36,691 nt of DNA from Lachnospiraceae bacterium. GTDB lineage: Bacteria; Bacillota; Clostridia; Lachnospirales; Lachnospiraceae. Shown here in pieces: positions 25,908 through 34,600 of this stretch (within the stretch, counting starts at the first letter, position 1; each line of letters opens with the position of its first letter). The stretch lies in NCBI GenBank assembly GCA_024691565.1, contig JAILNN010000037.1:1-36691 (forward strand), read 5' to 3'. Under the pieces are notes generated by a model. That model worked only from the letters and a program-made list of their open reading frames with translations, did not search any database and was not told the origin of the DNA. Both the position numbers and the translations under genes were made by a program.

Positions 25908-25951
25908 AGCCGCTGAGTGCCATGAGGGCACATTTTCAGCGGCTTTTTTTT
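25908..25951 (+). terminator. Terminator of veg
   Basis: AGCCGCTGA (25908-25916) pairs with TCAGCGGCT (25936-25944), and inside it GTGCC (25917-25921) pairs with GGCAC (25927-25931). A run of eight Ts (25944-25951) follows. This is a strong GC-rich intrinsic terminator. Confidence 0.93.
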
Positions 25952-26006
25952 GTCCATATTTCTGGAAATTCTACTTTTAATGTAGCAACACTTTTTGGAC
26001 ATTCTC

Positions 26007-26034
26007 TTGCAATTGTCGAAAGTTGTGTTATAAT
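26007..26034 (+). promoter_or_regulatory. Sigma-A promoter for the membrane protein-argJ unit
   Basis: TTGCAA (26007-26012) and TATAAT (26029-26034) are separated by 16 nt. The predicted leader is about 35 nt, ending in TGGAG before ATG 26074. It lies just after the veg terminator and starts a new unit. Confidence 0.65.
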
Positions 26035-26073
26035 CGGTAATGTTTGTAAAATAAATATTTTGGAGTGAAAATA

Positions 26074-26994
26074 ATGAGTAAAAACAGTAATGAAAACAAG
26101 TCAGGAAATAATGAAGAATTGAAAAAAGATAAATTAAAGAAGGGCTCTGATTCAAAGGGAAAAAACAATAAGAGCAACAAGGATAAAAAAGATAAGAAGG
26201 ATAAGATGTATTTTCTTCCTAAGACTGCCTTTGATTGGGTGTGTGATATCATTATCTTAGTATCTGTTGTTTTGTTTTTCTATATTGTGATTCCGCCTAC
26301 AGTTAAGCATTTTAAGGATAAGAAGGCTGAGAAGGAAGAGCAGGAGGCTATTCAGGAAGCTTGGGATAGTATTACACCAACGCCTGCACCAACAGAAGTT
26401 CCAGAGTATATCACAATTTATAATCAGAATATCGAGACTTCTAAGGAAAAGAATGATACAGTTTTCACCTTAGAGTTTAACTCACAGGATTCATCATATA
26501 AGGATATTGTTTCATCTGGAGAACTTTCTGATTCAATCGATGAAGGAAAGTTTGAAGAGAAGGATGGAATGGTTATTACAACATCTGATGATGATCAGGA
26601 AGTGGTTAAATATATTAAAGAGGGTGATTATCTTGTTGTTAAGGATTCTCTTTATGATGGTAAAATTCCTGAAGATGCTAAGGAACACTTTAAGAAGACT
26701 TTTACTTATAAGAACAAGAAGACTGGTATCTATCGTATGCTTAGACTAGAGTCAAATGGCAAGTTCCAGCTTATCAAGGCTGCACTTAATGAAGATGGTG
26801 AAGTTGACCAGGCTAATTCTACTGCTACAACAGGAAAGTATAAGTATGATGGCCAGTTTATTCACTTAGATGAAGAGAGCGATGGTTCAATTCTTTTAGA
26901 TTATTATGTTTACGAAGGAAAGGTAACAAACGCTTATTATAAAAGAGTTACAGAGGAAGATAGGGCAGCTGAAGCTGAGGAAGATGAAGAATAG
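26074..26994 (+). CDS. Lysine-rich single-pass membrane protein, function unknown
   Basis: Not a family I recognise. ATG 26074 has TGGAG 8 nt upstream; GTG 26065 lies in the ribosome site. 306 residues. The first 45 are extremely Lys/Asn/Asp-rich and likely disordered in the cytoplasm. One membrane helix follows (about 55-76, CDIIILVSVVLFFYIVI). A short charged segment (KDKKAEKEEQEAIQEAW) and a proline-rich hinge (TPTPAPTEVPEY) lead to a globular outer domain (about 115-290) with repeated beta-like strands such as TGIYRMLRLESNGKFQLIKA and TGKYKYDGQFIHLDEE, reminiscent of lipocalin-like META or DUF-type beta barrels. The tail is acidic (EEDRAAEAEEDEE). argJ starts 18 nt later, so the two are probably co-transcribed without obvious functional connection. 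Confidence 0.75.
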   Translation: MSKNSNENKSGNNEELKKDKLKKGSDSKGKNNKSNKDKKDKKDKMYFLPKTAFDWVCDIIILVSVVLFFYIVIPPTVKHFKDKKAEKEEQEAIQEAWDSITPTPAPTEVPEYITIYNQNIETSKEKNDTVFTLEFNSQDSSYKDIVSSGELSDSIDEGKFEEKDGMVITTSDDDQEVVKYIKEGDYLVVKDSLYDGKIPEDAKEHFKKTFTYKNKKTGIYRMLRLESNGKFQLIKAALNEDGEVDQANSTATTGKYKYDGQFIHLDEESDGSILLDYYVYEGKVTNAYYKRVTEEDRAAEAEEDEE

Positions 26995-27012
26995 GAAATG
27001 AGGCGATAGTTT

Positions 27013-28251
27013 ATGAAGGAATTTAAGGGATTTGAGTATGTTGATGGCGGTGTTTGTGCTGCTGTTGGTTTTAAGGCTAATGGTTTAAATGCTGGAATTA
27101 ATCCTGATAAAACAAAGAATGATTTGGGGGCAGTTTTTAGTGAGGCTCCTTGTGACACTGCCTGTGTATATACAACAAATAAGGTTAAGGGAGCTCCAAT
27201 TCTTGTTACTCGTGAGCATTTGAAGAATAGTAAGGGGATTTCAAAGGCTGTTATTGTTAATTCTAAGAATGCAAATACTTGCAATGCTGATGGAGTTGAG
27301 ATCGCTGAGAAGAGTTCTGCTCTTATTGCCAAGGAACTTGGAATTGATGTGAATGAGGTTATTGTTGCTTCAACTGGAGTTATTGGAGAACCTCTTTCAA
27401 TTAAGCCTTTTGAGGAGAACATTAAGACGCTTTGTGAGGGACTTTCAAGAGATAATAATAGTAAGGTAGTCAATGCGATTATGACTACAGATACAGTTCC
27501 TAAGGAAGTTGCTGTTAAGTTTAATCTTGATGGAAAGACAGTTTATCTTGGTGGAATGGCCAAGGGAAGTGGAATGATACATCCTAATATGGCTACTACA
27601 CTTAACTTTATAACATCTGATGTTAGCATTTCATCAGAGCTTATTCAGAAAGCACTTAGCGAGGTTGTTAAGGTTACATATAATTGTCTCACAATTGATG
27701 GAGATACATCTACTAATGATATGGTTTCTGTTATGGCAAATGGATGTGCTAATAATTCTAAGATTACCAAAGAGGGTGAGGATTACGAAACCTTTAAAAA
27801 GGCGCTTTATATTGTTATGATGAATCTTACAAGAATGCTTGCCTCGGATGGTGAGGGTGCTAGCAAGCTTATGGAAGTTAGATGTGCTAATGCTCCTGAT
27901 TTAGAGACTGCAATTAAGGTTGCAAAGAGCGTTGCTGGTTCAACTCTTCTTAAATGTGCTATTGCTGGAGAGGATGCTAACTGGGGAAGAATTCTTTGTG
28001 CAATTGGATATGCTGATGCAGAATTTGATATTGATAAGATTGATGTTAGCATTTCAAGTGAAGCCGGGGAAATCAAGGTTTGCAAGAATGGCTCTGGAAT
28101 TCCTTTCTCTGAAGAAGAGGGATTAAAGGTGCTTGCTAAGGATGAAATATTTATCGATATAAATATGAATCAGGGTGAGACAGAGGCGTATGCATGGGGA
28201 TGTGACCTTACACATGAATATGTTTCTATTAACGGTGATTACCGTAGTTAA
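27013..28251 (+). CDS. argJ: Bifunctional ornithine acetyltransferase / N-acetylglutamate synthase
   Basis: Transfers acetyl from N-acetylornithine to glutamate, recycling acetyl in arginine synthesis, and may also use acetyl-CoA. 412 residues, normal. ATG 27013 has GAGG about 10 nt upstream. The self-cleavage site is in KGSGMIHPNMATTLNF: cleavage before Thr gives the two subunits with Thr as nucleophile. Other conserved stretches are NSKNANTCNADG, ASTGVIGEPL, TCLTIDGDTSTNDMV-like (here NCLTIDGDTSTNDMV), GEDANWGRILCAIGYA and the C-terminal THEYVSINGDYRS. No argC, argB or argD is in the window, so the rest of the pathway must lie elsewhere. Confidence 0.96.
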   Translation: MKEFKGFEYVDGGVCAAVGFKANGLNAGINPDKTKNDLGAVFSEAPCDTACVYTTNKVKGAPILVTREHLKNSKGISKAVIVNSKNANTCNADGVEIAEKSSALIAKELGIDVNEVIVASTGVIGEPLSIKPFEENIKTLCEGLSRDNNSKVVNAIMTTDTVPKEVAVKFNLDGKTVYLGGMAKGSGMIHPNMATTLNFITSDVSISSELIQKALSEVVKVTYNCLTIDGDTSTNDMVSVMANGCANNSKITKEGEDYETFKKALYIVMMNLTRMLASDGEGASKLMEVRCANAPDLETAIKVAKSVAGSTLLKCAIAGEDANWGRILCAIGYADAEFDIDKIDVSISSEAGEIKVCKNGSGIPFSEEEGLKVLAKDEIFIDINMNQGETEAYAWGCDLTHEYVSINGDYRS

Positions 28252-28277
28252 TTCTAGTAATTGCCTACGTGAAACCG

Positions 28278-28305
28278 TTGGATATTAGCGTATTTAGGGT
28301 ATATA
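28278..28305 (+). promoter_or_regulatory. Possible promoter for the CobW genes
   Basis: TTGGAT (28278-28283), 16 nt, TATATA (28300-28305) in the 114-nt gap after argJ. I looked for a Zur-like palindrome around it and saw none. Confidence 0.3.
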
Positions 28306-28365
28306 CTTTTTAATTTGGTAACAATGGTTTAAATATTCATAAATACTAAAATGGAGGGAAGTAAA

Positions 28366-29460
28366 ATGGCAAAGATTGACATTATCTCAGGATTTTTAGG
28401 AGCAGGAAAAACTACTCTCATTAAGAAACTTATTAAAGACGCATTTACAGGCGAGAAGCTTGTTATTATCGAGAATGAATTTGGTGAAATCGGAATTGAT
28501 GGCGGTTTCCTTAAGGAATCAGGAATTCAGATTACAGAGATGAATTCAGGATGTATTTGTTGTTCACTTGTTGGTGATTTTGGAAAGGCTTTAAGAGAAG
28601 TTCTTGATAAATATACACCTGACAGAGTTATAATTGAGCCATCTGGTGTTGGTAAACTTTCAGATGTTATCAAGGCTGTTAAGAAGGTTGGTGACGACGT
28701 TCAGATTAATAGCACAACAACAGTTGTTGATGTCAAGAAGTGTAAGATGTATCTTAAAAACTATGGTGAGTTCTATGAGAACCAGATTGAGTCTGCTGGA
28801 ACAGTTGTTTTAAGCCGTACTCAGGAGGTTTCAGAGGATAAATTAAATACAGCACTTGAGCTTATTCATAATTTAAATGATGAAGCTAGTGTTATTACAA
28901 CACCTTGGGATGACATTGATGGAAACAAGATTCTTGAGGCAATGGAAAAGATTAATACACTTGAGAAAGAGCTTATTGCGGCTGCAAACTTTGATTATGA
29001 GGCTGATGAGAAGGAAGCTGAGGAGCATAAAAAGCTTCATGAGCATGGACATCATCACCATCATCATGAACACGAGCATGAACACGAGCATGACCATGAG
29101 CATGAACATGAGCATGAACACGAGCATGAACACGAGCATGACCATGAGCATGGACATTGTTGTCATCATCATGGCCATCATCATGCAGATGATGTATTTG
29201 AAAGCATTGGAATTGAGACAGCTCATAAGTTTACTAAGGATGAGCTTGAAGGAATTTTATCTAGACTTGCTGGTGGAGAAGAATTTGGTGCAGTTCTTAG
29301 AGCTAAGGGAATTGTTCCTGCTGAAGATGGAACATGGTTCCACTTTGACTTAGTTCCTGAGGAGACTGAAATTCGTACTGGTGCTGCAGACTTTACTGGT
29401 AGAGTTTGTGTAATTGGAAGTAAGATTGATTCAGCTAAGATTAAGGAGCTTTTTAACTAA
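28366..29460 (+). CDS. CobW/COG0523 GTPase with long His-rich metal-binding tract
   Basis: G3E-family metallochaperone GTPase, probably handling zinc or a similar metal. ATG 28366 has GGAGGG 7 nt upstream; ATG 28351 overlaps that site. 364 residues. Walker A is GFLGAGKTT, the guanine-nucleotide switch contains IENEFGEIGIDG, and the metal motif CxCC occurs as SGCICCSLVGDF. Between about 220 and 275 lies a tract of alternating His and Glu/Asp, flanked by GHHHHHH and CCHHHGHHH. The CobW C-terminal domain follows (FTKDELEGILSRLAGG...GTWFHFDLVP). The tract is encoded by a 12-bp minisatellite. A second CobW-like gene follows after 66 nt. The metal is not determinable from sequence. Confidence 0.92.
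   Translation: MAKIDIISGFLGAGKTTLIKKLIKDAFTGEKLVIIENEFGEIGIDGGFLKESGIQITEMNSGCICCSLVGDFGKALREVLDKYTPDRVIIEPSGVGKLSDVIKAVKKVGDDVQINSTTTVVDVKKCKMYLKNYGEFYENQIESAGTVVLSRTQEVSEDKLNTALELIHNLNDEASVITTPWDDIDGNKILEAMEKINTLEKELIAAANFDYEADEKEAEEHKKLHEHGHHHHHHEHEHEHEHDHEHEHEHEHEHEHEHDHEHGHCCHHHGHHHADDVFESIGIETAHKFTKDELEGILSRLAGGEEFGAVLRAKGIVPAEDGTWFHFDLVPEETEIRTGAADFTGRVCVIGSKIDSAKIKELFN
29065..29152 (+). repeat. 12-bp tandem repeat encoding His-Glu in cobW-like gene
   Basis: Seven 12-bp units plus 4 bp, based on CATGAACACGAG (His-Glu-His-Glu) with variants CATGACCATGAG and CATGAACATGAG. A 40-bp block at 29065-29104 recurs exactly at 29113-29152 (48-bp period), indicating duplication of a four-unit block. 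Every change in copy number stays in frame. Confidence 0.93.
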
Positions 29461-29526
29461 TTAGATTTTTCGTTTTAATCTATTAGTTTGGCAGATGTGG
29501 CTTAAAAATGAGGTAATTTAATTTAT

Positions 29527-30501
29527 ATGTTTAACAGAAGAAAAAATATGATGATTTATGCCTTCCTTGGTTTTTTGGAGGCAGGTAAGACTAGCATTAT
29601 CAAGGACTTATTAAAACAGGATTTATTTGATAGAAAATTAAAGACTCTTATCGTTTGTTGTGAAGAGGGAGAAGAGGAGTATGATCCTGTTTTCCTTGCA
29701 AATGTAGGTGCTACGGTTGCCTATATTGAAGATGAAAAGAGTTTTAGCGGTGATGGTATTTTAAGCCAGCTTAAGAAATATAAACCTGACAGAATCTTTG
29801 TTGAATACAACGGAATGTGGAGAGCAACAAAGATTATTGAGTTCTATCAGGACATTTGTGAGATTCTTTTTGATAGGCAGGTTATGATTCAAACCCTTGA
29901 TATTGTTAATGATGAGACATTTTCGGTTTATATGAAAAATATGCCATCGCTTATGACAGAGCATTTTAAGGTTTCTGAGACAATTATATGTAATAGATGT
30001 ACTGTTGAGAAGACTAATAAAAGTGCTGTCAGAGGAAGTGTTAAGGCGGTTAATCCTAGGGCTCAGCTTGTGTTTGAATCTGAAGATGAAGAGTTCTACA
30101 AGATGAAGGAAGTTATGCCTTTCGATAAGGAAGCCGATGTCATTGATATTACGAATGAGAATTTTGGACTTTGGTATATCGACATGATTGAAAATGTTAA
30201 GGATTACGAAGGCAAGACAATAAAGATTCGTGGTATTTGCCAGAAACCAAAGGGACTCACTCCTGGATTTGCGGTTCTTGGAAGAAGAGTTATGACTTGC
30301 TGTGCTGATGATATCCAATTTATGGGATTTATGGTTAAGTATGATAATTGGGATGATTTTAAGAATCAGGATTTTATCGCAATCACTGCCAGAATGGAAT
30401 ATAAGTATATGAAGGAATATCAGGAAGAAGGACCTGTGTTCTATGCTGATTTGGTCGAGAAGGAAGAAAGACCTGAGGATGATTTAGTTTATTTTAACTA
30501 A
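29527..30501 (+). CDS. CobW-like GTPase fused to YcgQ-like C-terminal domain
   Basis: 324 residues from ATG 29527; GAGG is a distant 13 nt upstream, so ATG 29548 or 29551 (start MIYAFLGFLEAGKTS) is a real alternative. The N-terminal part is a CobW-type P-loop domain: GFLEAGKTS, then IVCCEEGEEEYDP where the CobW partner has its switch, and KPDRIFVEYNGMW where CobW has the EPSG strand. It lacks CxCC. The C-terminal part (about 215-324: GKTIKIRGICQKPKGLTPGF, RRVMTCCADDIQFMGFMV, then FIAITARMEY) resembles the C-terminal domain of YcgQ/TIGR03943 proteins, with Cys258-Cys259 as the conserved pair. YcgQ normally partners a permease (YcgR) near CobW genes. A metal-handling role with the gene upstream is likely, but it is inference. 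Confidence 0.75.
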   Translation: MFNRRKNMMIYAFLGFLEAGKTSIIKDLLKQDLFDRKLKTLIVCCEEGEEEYDPVFLANVGATVAYIEDEKSFSGDGILSQLKKYKPDRIFVEYNGMWRATKIIEFYQDICEILFDRQVMIQTLDIVNDETFSVYMKNMPSLMTEHFKVSETIICNRCTVEKTNKSAVRGSVKAVNPRAQLVFESEDEEFYKMKEVMPFDKEADVIDITNENFGLWYIDMIENVKDYEGKTIKIRGICQKPKGLTPGFAVLGRRVMTCCADDIQFMGFMVKYDNWDDFKNQDFIAITARMEYKYMKEYQEEGPVFYADLVEKEERPEDDLVYFN

Positions 30502-30525
30502 AAAGCAGATTTAAGGATTTATATT

Positions 30526-31410
30526 ATGATTCAATATTTTGATACACACGCACATTATGACTCGAGCGCTTTTGAGTCTGATGTGCGTTCTGCTCTTATT
30601 AGAGCAAAGAATTCAGGGGTCTCTAAGATTGTTAATATTGGAACGAGTGTAGAGCGTTCTAAAAAAACAGTTGAGCTTACAAAAGAATATGATTTTGTTT
30701 ATGGAACGGTTGGAATTCATCCTGATAAAGCCAAAGAGGGGATTTTAGATGAGAATCTTCAGGAAATTCGTGAACTAGCGACTTGTAAAAAGATTGTTGC
30801 TATTGGTGAGATTGGCCTTGATAGGCATTTAGAAAAGGAAATAGTTCAGGAATTTAAGGACGGAAAATCTAAAATATTCGATGGATTTAAGTCTAGCGAA
30901 GAGGTAATTCAAGAGAGAAGGAGAATTCAGGAGATTGCCTTTAAGAAGCAACTTGAAATTTCGATTGAGACAGGACTTCCGGTTGTGATTCATTCTCGAA
31001 ATGCTACAGAGGAAACCTTTAGTATATTGAAGGCGTTCTACAAGGAGTTTTCTAAGGAACATGATAGGTGTCCAGGTGTGGTTCATTGTTTTTCTGGTTC
31101 AACTGAAATAGCTCGAGAGTATATTAAGATGGGATTTATGGTTGGAATTGGTGGAGCGGTTACATGGAAGCATTCTAAGAGGGTTTTAAAAGTTGTTAAA
31201 AATATTCCACTAGAATCAATTGTGCTTGAGACGGATGCGCCTTACCAAACACCAGAGCCACATCGAGGTGAAAGAAATGAATCACTTTACTTAAATTTTG
31301 TGGCTGAAAAAATCGCTGAAATTAAGGAAGTTGATATTGACACTGTGGCTGGTAAAACCTACGAAAACGCCGAAAAATTATATGGTATTAAGTCTTGTAT
31401 TTTAATATGA
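30526..31410 (+). CDS. TatD-family metal-dependent DNase
   Basis: TIM-barrel metallohydrolase; TatD relatives are 3'-5' exonucleases or D-aminoacyl-tRNA deacylases. ATG 30526, 24 nt after the preceding stop, has TTAAGGA upstream. 294 residues, about 35 longer than usual. Metal ligands appear in order: FDTHAHYD, GIHPDKA, GEIGLD (Glu), VVIHSRNA, GVVHCFSGS and LETDAPYQTPEP. The extra length is a charged insertion after GEIGLD (about 106-135, rich in Lys/Glu), where typical TatD proteins go straight to the helix leading into QxxxFxxQL. The ending YENAEKLYGI is standard. Substrate is not predicted. Confidence 0.92.
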   Translation: MIQYFDTHAHYDSSAFESDVRSALIRAKNSGVSKIVNIGTSVERSKKTVELTKEYDFVYGTVGIHPDKAKEGILDENLQEIRELATCKKIVAIGEIGLDRHLEKEIVQEFKDGKSKIFDGFKSSEEVIQERRRIQEIAFKKQLEISIETGLPVVIHSRNATEETFSILKAFYKEFSKEHDRCPGVVHCFSGSTEIAREYIKMGFMVGIGGAVTWKHSKRVLKVVKNIPLESIVLETDAPYQTPEPHRGERNESLYLNFVAEKIAEIKEVDIDTVAGKTYENAEKLYGIKSCILI

Positions 31411-31513
31411 TTTGTGATATATTTTTTTAGATTGCTTGGAATTTGGCAGGGGTCTTTGGGATTTGACAGCTCGCTGATTTAAGTTCTTTGTTGAGAAAAG
31501 AATGTATCATTAT

Positions 31514-31587
31514 CGAGGTGTGGCTAAGTTTGGTATAGCGCTGCGTTCGGGACGCAGAGGCCGCAGGTTCGAATCCTGTCACCTCGA
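31514..31587 (+). tRNA. tRNA-Pro (anticodon CGG)
   Basis: Full cloverleaf of 74 nt: acceptor CGAGGTG (31514-31520) with CACCTCG (31580-31586), discriminator A, D stem GCTA/TAGC, anticodon stem CTGCG/CGCAG with loop TTCGGGA (anticodon CGG, codon CCG), and T arm GCAGG-TTCGAAT-CCTGT. CCA is not encoded. TTGACA at 31464-31469 has no good -10, so the promoter is unclear. Confidence 0.96.
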
Positions 31588-31620
31588 CTTTTGTATAGAT
31601 GCAACATAAGGAGGATTTTT

Positions 31621-34600
31621 ATGTACAAGAAAGTTTCTACAGATTTGAATTTTGTTGAAAGAGAAAAAGAAGTTGAGAAATTTTGGGATGACAATAGCAT
31701 CTTCGAAAAATCAATGAAGATTCGTGAGGGTTGTCCAAAGTATAACTTCTATGATGGACCACCAACAGCTAATGGAAAACCACATATTGGTCACGTTTTA
31801 ACTCGTGTTATCAAGGATATGATTCCTAGATATAAGACTATGCGTGGATACTATGTTCCTAGAAAAGCTGGATGGGATACTCACGGACTTCCTGTTGAGT
31901 TGGAGGTTGAAAAGCTTCTTGGAATAGATGGAAAAGAGCAGATTGAAGAGTATGGTTTAGAGCCTTTCATTGATAAGTGTAAGGAATCTGTTTGGAAATA
32001 TAAGGGTATGTGGGAAGAGTTCTCAGGGAGAGTTGGTTTCTGGGCAGATATGGACAATCCTTATGTTACCTATGATGATGATTTTATCGAGTCTGAGTGG
32101 TGGGCTCTTAAGAAGATTTGGGATAAAGGGCTTCTTTATAAGGGATTTAAGATTGTTCCTTATTGTCCTCGTTGTGGAACTCCACTTTCTTCTCATGAGG
32201 TTGCTCAAGGATACAAGCAGGTTAAAGAGCGTTCTGCAATTGTTCGTTTTAAGATTGTAGGAGAGGACGCATACTTCCTTGCATGGACAACAACACCTTG
32301 GACACTTCCTTCAAACGTTGCACTTTGTGTTAATCCTGAGGAAGAGTATGTTAGAGTTAAGGCTTGTGATGGATATACATATATTATGGCTAAGGCTCTC
32401 CTTGATTCAGTTCTTTCTGGTCTTGCTAAGGAAGAGGGAGAGAAGGCATATGAAATCCTTGAATCATACAAGGGTACAGACCTTGAAGGTAAGGAATATG
32501 TTCCTTTATTTAAATTTACAGAAGATGAAGTTAAGAGACAGAATAAGAAGGCTCATTTCGTTACAGTTGATGATTATGTAACAATGTCAGATGGTACTGG
32601 TATCGTTCATATCGCTCCTGCCTTCGGTGAGGACGACTCAAAGGTTGGTAGAAAGTATGACCTTCCTTTTGTTCAGTTCGTTGATGGACACGGAAATATG
32701 ACAGAGCAGACTGATTATGCAGGTCTTTTCGTTAAGGATGCTGATAAGCCTATTTTAGTTGATTTAGAGAAAAATGGACTTCTTTTCTCAGCACCTAAGT
32801 TTGAACATGATTATCCATTCTGTTGGAGATGTGATACACCGCTTATTTACTATGCGCGTGAATCATGGTTTGTTAAGATGACTGAGGTTAGAGATGACCT
32901 TGTTAAGAATAATAATACTGTTAATTGGATTCCTGAATCAATTGGTAAAGGACGTTTCGGTGACTGGCTTGAGAATATCCAGGATTGGGGTATTTCTCGT
33001 AACCGTTATTGGGGAACACCTTTAAATATTTGGGAATGTGAGGGATGTGGAAAGAGAGCTTCTGTTGGTTCAAGAAAAGAACTTGCTGAGCTTTCAGGAA
33101 ATCCTGAAAATGAGAAGGTTGAGCTTCATAGACCTTATATTGATGCGGTTACATTTACTTGTCCAGATTGTGGAAAGACAATGAGAAGAGTACCAGAGGT
33201 TATTGACTGCTGGTTCGATTCAGGTGCAATGCCTTTCGCACAACATCATTATCCATTTGAAAACGAGGATCTCTTTAATGAGCAGTTCCCTGCACAGTTT
33301 ATTTCTGAGGCGGTTGACCAGACTCGTGGTTGGTTCTATTCATTGATGGCAGAGTCAACACTTCTCTTTAATAAGGCTCCTTATGAGAATGTTATCGTTC
33401 TTGGACATGTTCAGGATGAGAATGGACAGAAGATGAGTAAATCAAAGGGAAATGCAGTTGACCCTATGGATGCACTTAAGGAATACGGTGCTGATGCAAT
33501 TAGATGGTATTTCTATGTAAACTCTGCTCCATGGCTTCCTAACAGATTCCACGGTAAAGCAGTAATGGAGGGACAGAGAAAGTTCATGGGAACTCTTTGG
33601 AATACCTATGCATTCTTTGTTCTTTATGCAAATATTGATGGATTTGACGCTAGTAAGTATAGTTTAGATTATGATAAGCTTCCTGTTATTGATAAATGGC
33701 TTCTTTCAAGACTTAATTCAACCGTTAGAAGCGTTCGCGATAATATGGATGCATATAAGATTCCTGAGACTGCTAAAGCTCTTCAGAGTTTTGTTGATGA
33801 GATGAGTAATTGGTATGTTCGTCGTTCTCGTACTCGTTTCTGGGCTAAAGGAATGGAACAGGATAAGATTAATGCTTATATGACTCTTTACACTGCGTTA
33901 GTAACAATTTCTAAGGCTAGTGCTCCAATGATTCCATTTATGACTGAGGAGATTTACAGAAACTTAGTTGTTGGTATTGATTCAGAGGCACCTGAGAGTA
34001 TTCATCTTTGTGACTTCCCAGAGGTTAATGAGGCACATATCGATGCTAAGCTTGAAGAAGATATGGAAACTGTTCTTCAGATGGTTGTTATTGGTCGTGC
34101 TTGTAGAAACAGTGCTAATATCAAGAATAGACAACCTATTGCTAAGATGTATGTAAAAGCTGAAAACTCACTTTCTGATTTCTATCTTGATATTGTTAAG
34201 GATGAGCTTAATGTTAAGGAAATCGAGCAGACTGATGAGATGGATTCCTTTATGTCATATAGTTTTAAGCCACAACTTAAGACTCTTGGAAGACGTTTTG
34301 GAAAATATATTAATGATGTTCGTGAGATTTTAGATGGCATTGATGGTTCAGCTGCTTATAAGGATCTTGAAGAAAATGGTTATATTAAAGTTGAGGTTGG
34401 AGGCAAAGAAGAAAAGCTTGTTAAAGAAGACTTGCTTATTGAGGCTGAACAGGCTGATAACTATGAAACACAGTCAGATCATGGTGTGACAGTTGCTCTT
34501 GACACATGCCTTACTCCAGAACTTGTTGAGGAAGGTTTTGTCCGTGAGGTGATTTCAAAGCTTCAGACAATGCGTAAGGATGCTGGTTTTGAGGTTATGG

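Noticed and set aside
26937-27473. 178-codon minus-strand frame over argJ
   Set aside because: Overlaps the conserved argJ coding frame and has no recognisable protein pattern.
28252-28365. Zur operator upstream of the CobW genes
   Set aside because: No TGATAAT-N-ATTATCA-like dyad could be found in this gap.
29065-29152. Short regular repeats that might suggest a CRISPR array
   Set aside because: Units are 12 bp, contiguous, without spacers, and in frame inside a CobW gene.
31411-31620. T-box riboswitch before ileS
   Set aside because: No specifier stem, AGGGTGG T-box sequence or terminator in the available space; a tRNA gene fills it.
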